From NCBI RefSeq assembly GCF_010548145.1, contig NZ_JAAGLN010000014.1:1-56279 (forward strand): a stretch of DNA of 56,279 nt. Reading direction: 5' to 3'. The number at the start of each line of letters is the position of its first letter. Positions within the stretch are counted from its first letter, which is position 1. The position numbers and the translations under genes were made by a program. This DNA comes from Streptomyces sp. SID10853. GTDB lineage: Bacteria; Actinomycetota; Actinomycetes; Streptomycetales; Streptomycetaceae. This document shows positions 1 through 9,449 of this stretch, one piece after another. The notes under the pieces were generated by a model. The model was not told the DNA's origin. It saw only the letters and a program-made list of their open reading frames with translations, and did no database searches.

Positions 1-2
1 CG

Positions 3-503
3 CCCGCGCCGCAGAGCCTGCCCGCGCAGCCGCAGTACGACGCGCTGCCCCCGGCCGCCGACCCGGGCGACGGGCGCACCCCGCTCTACGACACCCTGGA
101 GACCAACTGGTTCCACGGCCCGCAGTCCGGGAGGACCGCGGAGCCGCAGCAACCGGACGCTCCCCAGCAGCCCGAGCCGGCCGCTCCCGCGGCGCCGACC
201 CGCGACCCCATGGCCCAGACTGCCCCCGGCAGCAACTGGCGGGCATCGCCCAACGACGAACTCGTACGGCAGGCCGAGCGGGCGAAGAAGCCCGCTGCCG
301 GTGGTGTCACCACATCCGGTCTGCCCCGACGCGTACCGCGTGCCAATCTGGTGCCCGGCACCGCACAGCAGCAGGCCCACCAGGCCGGTCCGCAGGTTTC
401 GCGTGCACCCGACGACGTACGCGGCCGGCTGACCAATCTCCGGCGTGGCATCCAACAGGGTCGCCAGGCCGGAACCGGCCCCTCTCACCAGCAGGAGCAC
501 TAG
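3..503 (+). CDS. cvnA: CvnA-type sensor kinase-like protein, C-terminal part only (cut by window edge)
   Basis: This is the open frame running in from the window edge to TAG at 501-503. Only the disordered tail of the protein is visible. It is rich in Pro, Gln and Ala, contains the motif TPLYDTLETNWF, and ends in a segment (AGGVTTSGLPRRVPRANLV, then QVSRAPDDVRGRLTNLRRG) that closely matches the tail of the complete CvnA at 2381-5605. CvnA proteins are membrane sensor histidine-kinase-like components of the Streptomyces conservons. The next gene, a roadblock protein, begins at the very next base after the stop, so translation is probably coupled. The ATPase and sensor domains lie outside the window. 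Confidence 0.85.
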   Translation, partial: PAPQSLPAQPQYDALPPAADPGDGRTPLYDTLETNWFHGPQSGRTAEPQQPDAPQQPEPAAPAAPTRDPMAQTAPGSNWRASPNDELVRQAERAKKPAAGGVTTSGLPRRVPRANLVPGTAQQQAHQAGPQVSRAPDDVRGRLTNLRRGIQQGRQAGTGPSHQQEH

Positions 504-926
504 TTGAGTCCGATGAGCCAGGCGGCGCAGAATCTGAACTGGTTGATCACGAACTTCGTGGACAACACCCCAGGGGTGTCCCACACAGTGGTGGTCTCCG
601 CCGACGGACTTCTGCTGGCCATGTCCGAAGGTTTCCCGCGCGACCGTGCCGATCAGCTGGCGGCCGTCGCCTCCGGGCTGACCTCCCTCACCGCGGGTGC
701 CTCCCGGATCTTCGAGGGCGGCGAAGTCGCCCAGACGGTGGTGGAGATGGAGCGGGGCTTCCTCTTCCTCATGTCGGTGTCGGACGGCTCGTCGCTGGCC
801 GTGCTCTCCCACCCGGACTGCGACATCGGCCTGGTCGGATACGAGATGGCTCTGCTCGTCGACCGTGCGGGCAGCGTCCTCACCCCGGACCTGCGCGCCG
901 AACTCCAGGGGAGCCTGCTCCACTAG
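504..926 (+). CDS. cvnB: CvnB, roadblock/LC7 domain protein
   Basis: 140-aa roadblock/LC7 (MglB-like) protein. The fold is recognisable from LITNFVDNTPGVSHTVVVSADG near the N terminus and GLVGYEMALLVDRAG near the C terminus. TTG at 504 directly follows the upstream stop; ATG at 513 is the alternative start. The paralogue at 5607 has the same length and begins GTG AGC CCG ATG, which supports the upstream start. In conservons the B protein is thought to act as a GTPase-activating or scaffold partner for the Ras-like CvnD at the membrane. It is the second gene of the first conservon. Confidence 0.92.
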   Translation: MSPMSQAAQNLNWLITNFVDNTPGVSHTVVVSADGLLLAMSEGFPRDRADQLAAVASGLTSLTAGASRIFEGGEVAQTVVEMERGFLFLMSVSDGSSLAVLSHPDCDIGLVGYEMALLVDRAGSVLTPDLRAELQGSLLH

Positions 927-1043
927 ACAAGCCCCCCACAGGTTCAGCCCGTACGTTCATCACCAACCGTCCGGCCGCATCCCGCCCCCCACCGGCCACA
1001 TCAGACGGCACTCCGACCAACTGCTGTCACGCCCGGAGGATCC

Positions 1044-1451
1044 ATGACCCCGCCCCCCGCCTCGCACGATCCGTACGGCGTGCTGCACGACGCGTCGTAC
1101 GACAGTGAGGGCGACCAGCCACTGGTACGTCCGTACGCCATGACCGGCGGCCGGACCAGGCCGCGTTACCAGCTCGCCATCGAGGCGCTGGTGAGCACCA
1201 CGGCCGACCCGGTGCACCTCGCGGGCCTGCTCCCCGAGCACCAGCGGATATGCCACCTGTGCCGTGAGGTCAAGTCGGTGGCCGAGGTGTCGGCGCTGCT
1301 CTCGATGCCGCTGGGTGTGGCCCGGATCCTCGTGGCCGACCTGGCGGAGGCCGGCATGGTGGCCATCCACCAGCCGGGCAACGGAGAGGCCGGCGGCACG
1401 CCGGACGTGACACTGCTCGAAAGGGTGCTCAGTGGACTTCGCAAGCTCTAG
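1044..1451 (+). CDS. cvnC: CvnC, DUF742 protein
   Basis: 135-aa DUF742 protein. The family signature is clear: PLVRPYAMTGGRTRPRYQLAIEALVSTT, then a pair of residues around LPEHQRICHLC, and a helix-turn-helix-like SVAEVSALLSMPLGVARILVADL. The N terminus is shorter than in the paralogue at 6119-6676, which carries about 50 extra residues. The last 20 bases overlap the GTG start of cvnD at 1432, a typical conservon coupling. The exact role is unknown; DUF742 proteins are proposed to sit between the sensor and the GTPase. A 117-nt gap separates it from cvnB. Confidence 0.9.
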   Translation: MTPPPASHDPYGVLHDASYDSEGDQPLVRPYAMTGGRTRPRYQLAIEALVSTTADPVHLAGLLPEHQRICHLCREVKSVAEVSALLSMPLGVARILVADLAEAGMVAIHQPGNGEAGGTPDVTLLERVLSGLRKL

Positions 1452-2013
1452 CGGCGGGGCGGCCAGATCGACCACCTCGGCGAAGATCGTGGTGGCGGGG
1501 GGCTTCGGCGTGGGCAAGACCACGTTCGTCGGCGCCGTCTCGGAGATCAACCCGCTGCGTACCGAGGCAGTCATGACGTCCGCTTCAGCGGGCATCGACG
1601 ACCTCACACACACCGGGGACAAGACCACCACCACGGTGGCCATGGACTTCGGACGCATCACCCTGGACCAGGACCTGATCCTCTACCTGTTCGGCACCCC
1701 CGGACAGGACCGCTTCTGGTTCATGTGGGACGACCTCGTACGCGGCGCCATCGGCGCCGTCGTCCTGGTCGACACCCGCAGGCTGTCGGACTGCTTCCCG
1801 GCGGTGGACTACTTCGAGAACTCGGGACTCCCCTTCGTCATCGCCCTCAACGGCTTCGACGGACACCAGCCCTACACCCCCGACGAAGTACGCGAAGCCC
1901 TCCAGATCGGCCCCGACACCCCCATCCTCACCACCGACGCACGCCACCGCGCGGACGCCAAGAGCGGACTCATCACGCTCGTCGAGCACGCGCTGATGGC
2001 ACGTCTCAAGTAG
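1432..2013 (+). CDS. cvnD: CvnD, Ras-like small GTPase
   Basis: 193-aa P-loop GTPase of the MglA-like CvnD family. The Walker A motif GGFGVGKTT lies at about residues 23-31. A switch II region FGTPGQDRFWFMWDDL and the G4-like ALNGFD follow. GTG start at 1432 lies inside the end of cvnC. The protein differs from the CvnD at 6657-7238 at only two positions near the C terminus (SGL versus SAL; final K versus R). The DNA is identical to that copy from 1498 to 1966, although the first 65 bases and the rest of the cluster have diverged. It presumably acts downstream of the cvn sensor at the membrane. Confidence 0.93.
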   Translation: MDFASSSGGAARSTTSAKIVVAGGFGVGKTTFVGAVSEINPLRTEAVMTSASAGIDDLTHTGDKTTTTVAMDFGRITLDQDLILYLFGTPGQDRFWFMWDDLVRGAIGAVVLVDTRRLSDCFPAVDYFENSGLPFVIALNGFDGHQPYTPDEVREALQIGPDTPILTTDARHRADAKSGLITLVEHALMARLK

Positions 2014-2047
2014 TCGTCCCACTACGGCAGTTGTCGTAGCCCGTTCT

Positions 2048-2081
2048 GGGGCGGACTGTGGTCTTTGACACGATCCGCCCC
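2048..2081 (+). terminator. weak hairpin after the first conservon
   Basis: Eight-base arms GGGGCGGA (2048-2055) and TCCGCCCC (2074-2081) with an 18-base loop lie 35 bases after the cvnD stop. There is no T run. It may be a weak terminator. The rest of the 367-base gap (2014-2380) shows no gene; it has a locally AT-richer stretch around 2086-2115 and must hold the promoter of the next cvnA. Confidence 0.4.
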
Positions 2082-2380
2082 CGTGTTCATAACGTTTCGA
2101 CAGAGAATTCATCGACCGCGGACACCCGTTGCATCCGCCTGGTGCCGCTCCGCTCACATCAGTCCCTGCTTTTGGCGCGCCTCGCTCTTTTTGACCGTTT
2201 TATCTGAGGCATACGCCACTCGGAGCGGCGGGTTCCAGCTGTTTGGAGCCACGCCGCCCGACGTGCTGGAATTCGGCGAACTCCCGAGTAGGACCGGCAA
2301 CGTTCGACGGCCGGTCCGAGTACGGCTCTGAACGATAGACGGCACACCGTGGGTGCCGACGCCGAGAGGTTGTTGGTCGA

Positions 2381-5300
2381 GTGAGGCGAAGCAGGAAGAG
2401 CTCCGCGGCGGAGCAGACGCGGGGGAACTTCACGCCGCCGCCGCAGTCGGCGACGTCTCCTGCCGGCCGCTCCGCAGCCGCCGGTGGCGGCAGCCGGCTG
2501 GCGCCGCGCAACTGGCGTGTGCCCACCAAGCTCAACGCCATTCTGCTGATCCCCGTGATCGTCGGTCTCGTCATGGGCGGATTCCAGGTCAAGAGTTCGA
2601 TCACTACCTGGAATGACGCACAGGACGCCGAACGGGTTGCACTTGTCGTGCGATCGGCTTCGGCGTACAGCCAGGCACTGCTGGAGGAGCGCGACATCAG
2701 CGCGGAGCCGCTGCTGCAGAACAAGCGCACCGGCAACTTCAACGTCAAGGATGCCTACAGCCACACCGACGCCGCCGCGAAGTCCTTCGACACCGCGGTG
2801 AAGCAGCTGCCGAAGACCAAGGGCCTCCAGCGCCGCCTCCAGCTCTTCCGCGCCGATGAGCCCTCCCTCGCCACGCTGCGCAAGACCGCGTACGCCGAGG
2901 CGATGGACCCGGTGAAGACCGAAGAGGGCTACGTCAAGGTCCAGCACTCGCTGATGGAGTTCTCCAATGAACTCGGCCTCGGCACCGGCAACATCACCAG
3001 CTACGGCCGCACGGTCTACGCGATCCAGCTGGCCCAGGCAGCAGAATCGCTTCAGCGCTCCATCGGCACACATCTGCTGGTACGCCCGAGCCAGGACCCC
3101 ACGACCTTCCAGGCGCAGGTCGTCGCGTTCAACTCGTACAACTACCTGGAGCAGATCGCCCTCCAGGAGTACGTCTCCGGCGGCACCGACGCGGACGCGG
3201 CCGCGCTGAAGAAGGAAATGGCCGCCCAGGCCGCCAGCGCCAGGAGCTATGTCTCCCGCGACAAGGAGACGGCCAAGGCGGACAAGAAGCGCTATGTGAC
3301 CCCGCCGGCCAAGGGCGGGTCGATGTTCGACGGCATCGCGGCCGAGATCGGCAAGGGCCGGACGCCTGCGGCGCTGAAGGCCATGGGCATCGACTCCGAG
3401 TCCTGGTCCATCGCGGCCGGCACCAAGTTCAACGGCTACAGCACGGTCGAGAACCACCTGATCGACAAGGCGGTCGGGGACGCGGCGGCCATCTCGCACA
3501 ACGCCAGGAACGACGCCATCACCAACGGCGCCGTGGTCCTCGTGGCCCTGCTCATCGCCTTCATCCTGGCCGGGATGATGGCCCGCCAGATGAGCCGGGC
3601 GATGCGCCGGCTGCGCACCGCCGCCTTCGGGGTGGCCGAGCAGCGGCTGCCGATGCTCGTGGACCAGCTCTCGCGTACGGAGCCCGGCCGGGTGGACACC
3701 CGGGTCGAGCCCATCCCGATCCACACCCAGGACGAGATCGGCGAGGTGGCCCGCGCCTTCGACCAGGTGCACCGCGAGGCGGTCAGGCTGGCGTCCGAGC
3801 AGGCCATGCTGCGGGGCAACGTCAACGCGATCTTCACCAACCTCTCGCGGCGCAACCAGTCGCTCATCGAGGGCCAGCTGACGCTGATCACCGACCTGGA
3901 GAACAACGAGGCCGAGCCCGAGCAGCTGGAGAGCCTCTTCAAGCTCGACCACCTCGCGACCCGGATGCGCCGCAACGGCGAGAACCTGCTCGTGCTGGCG
4001 GGCGAGGAACCGGGCCGGCGCTGGAACCAGCCGGTCCCGCTGGTCGATGTGCTCAGGGCCGCCTCGTCCGAGGTGGAGTCGTACGAGCGCATCGAGCTGA
4101 CCGGGGTGCCCGAGACCGACATCCACGGGCAGTCCGTCACCGACCTGGTGCATCTGCTCGCCGAGCTGCTGGAGAACGCGACGACGTTCTCCTCGCCGCA
4201 GACCAAGGTGCGCGTCACGGCGACCCGGCTGCCGGACGGCCGGGTGATGATCGAGATCCACGACAAGGGCATCGGCCTGACCGCCGAGGACTTCGCGGAC
4301 ATCAACCACAAGCTGGCCAACCCGCCGACCGTGGACGCGGCGATCTCGCAGCGCATGGGGCTGTTCGTGGTCGGCCGCCTCGCCGACCGGCACGGCGTAC
4401 GCGTCCAGCTGCGGCCGTCGGGTGAGCAGGCGGGCACCACGTCGCTGGTCATGCTCCCGGACGCGATCACGCACGGCGGTGGCGGCGACCAGCTGCCCGC
4501 CGACGACTTCAGCGTCTCCTCGATCATCCCGGAGCAGCAGCCGCGGGAGCAGCAGTCCTTCCCGCAGACCCCGCAGCGGACGGCCGCCGAACTCGGCTTC
4601 GACGACACCCGTTACGGCGAGAGCGAGCCGCGCCGTCTCGACCCGGTGAACCGCTCGCTGATGCGTGACGACCGCCGTGCGGCGCTCGACGGCACGCACC
4701 ACGACGACGGCAGGCCGCTGTTCCGCGACGAGGCGCCGGCGCAGCGTCAGCATCAGGCGCCGGGCCAGCAGTACCCGCAGCAGGAGTATTCCGGGCAGCA
4801 GCAGGACAACGGCTACGCGCAGTACGGCCAGGAGCCGCAGCAGACGTCGTACGACCAGAACGGCTACGCGGCGCACGGAGCTCAGGACGGCTACCGGGAC
4901 GGGGCCCGCCCGGCCTCCGGCCACCCGGTGTCCGACGGCCGTCAGCAGGGGTACGACAGCGCGTTCGACGCTTCCGGCCGGCAGGAAGAGTGGGCAGGTC
5001 AGGCCACGTACCAGGACGGTTTCCGGACGGCTTACCAGCCGGCGGCGGAATCTGCACAGGGCGCTCCCGCAGCAGCTCCCGAACGCGTAGGCTTCGACCG
5101 TCCGGGACCGTCTCCGAGCACCTCACACGAACTGACCGATGCCGGCCTTCCCCGCCGCGGCGGTCCGCAGCAGGCCCCGAAGCCGGCCCCCGGAGCACAT
5201 CAGTCCGGTCAGCAGAATTCCGGTCAGCCCCAGGCCGGACAGCAGAATCCTGAGGAGCAGAACGACGGGGAAGAGAGCGGGGACAGCAACCTCCTGCCGG

Positions 5301-5605
5301 ACGACTGGCGTTCGTCGAACGACGAGCGCTGGCAGCGGGCGGAAGGGCTGCGCGAGCCGAAGGCCGGCGGGGTCACTCCCTCCGGTCTCCCCCGGCGGGT
5401 GCCCAAGGCCAACCTGGTCGAGGGCAAGGCCGAGCAGACCCCGCAGGGCGGCCCCCAGGTCTCCCGTGCACCCGAGGACGTCGGGGTCAGGTTGAGCAAC
5501 CTGCGCCGCGGAGTCCTGCGGGGGCGCAACGAAGGTAGTGACACGAACAGTCAGGCCACCGGGAACCACGGCGGTCCTGACAGCACCTACAACCAGGAGC
5601 GTTAG
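2381..5605 (+). CDS. cvnA: CvnA, nitrate/sulfonate-sensor-type histidine-kinase-like protein
   Basis: 1074-aa membrane sensor. The GTG start at 2381 is followed by a basic tail, TM1 at about residues 51-70 (LNAILLIPVIVGLVMGG), an extracellular helical sensing region of about 310 residues (NIT-like), TM2 at about 383-402, a HAMP-like linker, and a GHKL ATPase domain with N-box ELLENATTF (about 595) and G1 DKGIGL (about 628). The dimerisation region (FTNLSRRNQSLIEGQL, KLDHLATRMRRNGENLL) resembles other CvnA proteins rather than a classical H-box, so autophosphorylation is uncertain. The last 350 residues are Gln/Tyr/Gly-rich and probably disordered. The stop is one base from the GTG of cvnB. 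Confidence 0.93.
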   Translation: MRRSRKSSAAEQTRGNFTPPPQSATSPAGRSAAAGGGSRLAPRNWRVPTKLNAILLIPVIVGLVMGGFQVKSSITTWNDAQDAERVALVVRSASAYSQALLEERDISAEPLLQNKRTGNFNVKDAYSHTDAAAKSFDTAVKQLPKTKGLQRRLQLFRADEPSLATLRKTAYAEAMDPVKTEEGYVKVQHSLMEFSNELGLGTGNITSYGRTVYAIQLAQAAESLQRSIGTHLLVRPSQDPTTFQAQVVAFNSYNYLEQIALQEYVSGGTDADAAALKKEMAAQAASARSYVSRDKETAKADKKRYVTPPAKGGSMFDGIAAEIGKGRTPAALKAMGIDSESWSIAAGTKFNGYSTVENHLIDKAVGDAAAISHNARNDAITNGAVVLVALLIAFILAGMMARQMSRAMRRLRTAAFGVAEQRLPMLVDQLSRTEPGRVDTRVEPIPIHTQDEIGEVARAFDQVHREAVRLASEQAMLRGNVNAIFTNLSRRNQSLIEGQLTLITDLENNEAEPEQLESLFKLDHLATRMRRNGENLLVLAGEEPGRRWNQPVPLVDVLRAASSEVESYERIELTGVPETDIHGQSVTDLVHLLAELLENATTFSSPQTKVRVTATRLPDGRVMIEIHDKGIGLTAEDFADINHKLANPPTVDAAISQRMGLFVVGRLADRHGVRVQLRPSGEQAGTTSLVMLPDAITHGGGGDQLPADDFSVSSIIPEQQPREQQSFPQTPQRTAAELGFDDTRYGESEPRRLDPVNRSLMRDDRRAALDGTHHDDGRPLFRDEAPAQRQHQAPGQQYPQQEYSGQQQDNGYAQYGQEPQQTSYDQNGYAAHGAQDGYRDGARPASGHPVSDGRQQGYDSAFDASGRQEEWAGQATYQDGFRTAYQPAAESAQGAPAAAPERVGFDRPGPSPSTSHELTDAGLPRRGGPQQAPKPAPGAHQSGQQNSGQPQAGQQNPEEQNDGEESGDSNLLPDDWRSSNDERWQRAEGLREPKAGGVTPSGLPRRVPKANLVEGKAEQTPQGGPQVSRAPEDVGVRLSNLRRGVLRGRNEGSDTNSQATGNHGGPDSTYNQER

Positions 5606-5606
5606 T

Positions 5607-6029
5607 GTGAGCCCGATGAGCCAGGCGGCGCAGAACCTGAACTGGTTGATCACCAACTTCGTGGACAACACCCCCGGGGTGTCCCACACAGTGGTGGTCT
5701 CCGCCGACGGACTCCTTCTGGCGATGTCCGAGGGTTTCCCGCGTGACCGTGCCGACCAGCTGGCGGCCGTAGCTTCCGGGCTGACCTCGCTCACCGCGGG
5801 GGCGTCCCGGATCTTCGAGGGCGGTCATGTCAACCAGACCGTCGTGGAGATGGAGCGCGGCTTCCTCTTCATCATGTCCGTCTCGGACGGTTCCTCGCTG
5901 GCCGTCCTCGCTCACCCCGAGGCCGATATCGGTCTGGTGGGGTACGAGATGGCTCTTCTGGTGGACCGCGCGGGCAGCGTCCTGACCCCGGATCTCCGTG
6001 CCGAACTGCAGGGCAGTCTTCTCAACTAG
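5607..6029 (+). CDS. cvnB: CvnB, roadblock/LC7 domain protein (second copy)
   Basis: 140-aa roadblock/LC7 protein, nearly identical in sequence to the one at 504-926 (differences such as GGHVNQTV versus GGEVAQTV). GTG at 5607 is chosen because it gives MSPMSQAAQN, the same N terminus and length as the paralogue, and because it begins one base after the cvnA stop. The frame stays open upstream to 5538, but that extension overlaps cvnA and has no match in the paralogue. Unlike cvnD, the two cvnB copies carry many synonymous differences, so only cvnD has been homogenised. Confidence 0.92.
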   Translation: MSPMSQAAQNLNWLITNFVDNTPGVSHTVVVSADGLLLAMSEGFPRDRADQLAAVASGLTSLTAGASRIFEGGHVNQTVVEMERGFLFIMSVSDGSSLAVLAHPEADIGLVGYEMALLVDRAGSVLTPDLRAELQGSLLN

Positions 6030-6118
6030 CAAACAGACAGTGCGTTTCTCGCCACCGCGCCATAAGGTGCGGTGGCGCGGCTCCACAGGAACAGCGACGG
6101 GCAGTCGGAGGAGGAAAC

Positions 6119-6676
6119 GTGGCAACACCCCCAGGCGGTCACCCTTACTACGGTGGTCAGCAGGTTCCGGGCGAGTTCGACCAGAACCGTTTCGACTTTC
6201 CCTCCACGCCCGGCAGACACGGCAGGCAGCCCCACCAGCAGCCGCAGCCCCCGTCGCCGTACGACGAGCCGCCGCGCATCCAGCCGGTGCAGCCGCACTG
6301 GAAGCCGAAGGCCGACCCGGCTCCGGCTCAGGACCGCAATCCCCTCGTACGCCCGTACGCCATGACCGGCGGCCGGACCAGGCCGCGTTACCAGCTCGCC
6401 ATCGAGGCGCTGGTCAGTACGACGGCAGAACCGTCACAGCTGCAAGGGCAGTTGCCCGAGCACCAGCGGATCTGCCGGCTCTGTGTCGAGATCAAGTCTG
6501 TTGCCGAGATCTCGGCACTCCTTACGATTCCTCTCGGCGTCGCCCGGATCCTCGTCGCCGATCTGGCGGAGGCCGGGCTTGTCGCCATTCATCAGCCCGG
6601 CGGCGACGATGCCGCCGGCGGCCAGCCAGACGTGACACTGCTCGAAAGGGTGCTCAGTGGACTTCGCAAGCTCTAG
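6119..6676 (+). CDS. cvnC: CvnC, DUF742 protein (second copy)
   Basis: 185-aa DUF742 protein. GTG at 6119 is preceded by GGAGGAGGAAAC, a strong ribosome site. The N-terminal 70 residues are low-complexity (Pro, Gln, Tyr; PPGGHPYYGGQQVPGEFDQ) and absent from the first copy. The conserved core from NPLVRPYAMTGGRTRPRY to the end (DVTLLERVLSGLRKL) matches the paralogue closely, including LPEHQRICRLCVEIKSVAEISALL. The 3' end overlaps cvnD by 20 bases. It is the third gene of the complete conservon. Confidence 0.92.
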   Translation: MATPPGGHPYYGGQQVPGEFDQNRFDFPSTPGRHGRQPHQQPQPPSPYDEPPRIQPVQPHWKPKADPAPAQDRNPLVRPYAMTGGRTRPRYQLAIEALVSTTAEPSQLQGQLPEHQRICRLCVEIKSVAEISALLTIPLGVARILVADLAEAGLVAIHQPGGDDAAGGQPDVTLLERVLSGLRKL

Positions 6677-7238
6677 CGGCGGTGCAGCCCGCTCCACTAC
6701 CTCCGCGAAGATCGTGGTGGCAGGGGGCTTCGGCGTGGGCAAGACCACGTTCGTCGGCGCCGTCTCGGAGATCAACCCGCTGCGTACCGAGGCAGTCATG
6801 ACGTCCGCTTCAGCGGGCATCGACGACCTCACACACACCGGGGACAAGACCACCACCACGGTGGCCATGGACTTCGGACGCATCACCCTGGACCAGGACC
6901 TGATCCTCTACCTGTTCGGCACCCCCGGACAGGACCGCTTCTGGTTCATGTGGGACGACCTCGTACGCGGCGCCATCGGCGCCGTCGTCCTGGTCGACAC
7001 CCGCAGGCTGTCGGACTGCTTCCCGGCGGTGGACTACTTCGAGAACTCGGGACTCCCCTTCGTCATCGCCCTCAACGGCTTCGACGGACACCAGCCCTAC
7101 ACCCCCGACGAAGTACGCGAAGCCCTCCAGATCGGCCCCGACACCCCCATCCTCACCACCGACGCACGCCACCGCGCGGACGCCAAGAGCGCACTGATCA
7201 CGCTCGTCGAGCACGCGCTGATGGCACGTCTGCGTTAG
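6657..7238 (+). CDS. cvnD: CvnD, Ras-like small GTPase (second copy)
   Basis: 193-aa GTPase with the same motifs as the copy at 1432-2013 (P-loop GGFGVGKTT, FGTPGQDRF, ALNGFD). Only two residues differ, both near the end. Bases 6723-7191 equal 1498-1966 exactly, while the first 65 bases differ at several sites, which points to recent gene conversion. With such similar outputs the two conservons may converge on the same targets. It is the last gene of the operon and is followed by a strong hairpin. Confidence 0.93.
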   Translation: MDFASSSGGAARSTTSAKIVVAGGFGVGKTTFVGAVSEINPLRTEAVMTSASAGIDDLTHTGDKTTTTVAMDFGRITLDQDLILYLFGTPGQDRFWFMWDDLVRGAIGAVVLVDTRRLSDCFPAVDYFENSGLPFVIALNGFDGHQPYTPDEVREALQIGPDTPILTTDARHRADAKSALITLVEHALMARLR

Positions 7239-7276
7239 GGGCTGTCCGGCGGACCAGGCCGGTTCTCCGGCGTACG

Positions 7277-7318
7277 GCGAAAGGCCCGCACCCTCCGGAG
7301 AGGGTGCGGGCCTTTCGC
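7277..7318. terminator. bidirectional intrinsic terminator between cvnD and accE
   Basis: A perfect 19-bp stem (7277-7295 with 7300-7318) is closed by a CGGA tetraloop. It begins 38 bases after the cvnD stop and ends 56 bases before the accE stop on the other strand, so it can serve both convergent genes. The arms end in AAAGG/CCTTT rather than a long T run, as is usual in Streptomyces. Confidence 0.9.
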
Positions 7319-7373
7319 TGTGCTGTGCGGGATGCCGCGGCGAGGCCGCAGGCGGGGCCTGGGGCCCTTCGGT

Positions 7374-7577
7374 TCAGCCCTGCCAGGAGTGCGGGGCCCG
7401 GAAGCCCGGGGTGCGCTCCAGGCGGCGCCAGCCGGCCGTGGAGCGGGGTGTGTGCGCCGGTGCGTCGGGCTGGTTGCCGGCGCGGGCCAGCAGGATCGCG
7501 GTGATCGCGGCCAGTTCCTCCGGCTCCGCGTGCCCCTTCTCGACGCGGAGCAGCGATGCGGCGGTGGGAGTGCTCAA
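7374..7577 (-). CDS. accE: acyl-CoA carboxylase epsilon subunit AccE
   Basis: 67-aa small subunit that stimulates the acyl-CoA carboxylase of actinomycetes by bridging the alpha and beta subunits. It is recognised by position (65 bases downstream of accB on the same strand), size, and family features: LLRVEKGHAEPEELAAITAILLAR near the N terminus and a basic/aromatic C terminus with TAGWRRLER. The start is TTG at 7577, preceded by AAGGGAAAAGACC; no ATG or GTG lies in frame nearby. The longer open frame upstream on the same strand overlaps accB and is ignored. From memory the S. coelicolor counterpart is SCO5536. Confidence 0.85.
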   Translation of the reverse strand: MSTPTAASLLRVEKGHAEPEELAAITAILLARAGNQPDAPAHTPRSTAGWRRLERTPGFRAPHSWQG

Positions 7578-7642
7578 GGTCTTTTCCCTTACTGAGACGT
7601 GCTCGGAGATGTGCCGGGAGTCGTACGCGGACGTGCTGCGGC

Positions 7643-9226
<1,584 letters not shown>

Positions 9227-9449
9227 GTTCCGACCCTACGAACTCCACCAAGAAAACGCGCAGTGCACTTCGCACAGTCTCCGGGCCAGTTTCCTGGTCG
9301 CCCTGGACAGAAGGGCCCGGCAGCGCAGCCGAAGTGCCAGTCCAGGACCACCCTGGGTTGTGGACTTCCCACAAGCACCTCGGGCGGCGCCCTGGCGGGG
9401 CGGGAGCGCGGCCGGGCCTGCGGCGCGGGGCCGGGCCGGTGGCGGGCGG

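Noticed and set aside
2159..4924. A 921-codon open frame on the reverse strand over cvnA
   Set aside because: It is a shadow of the strongly biased cvnA frame: Arg/Leu/Val/Gly-rich, no family motifs, and it crosses the cvnA promoter region.
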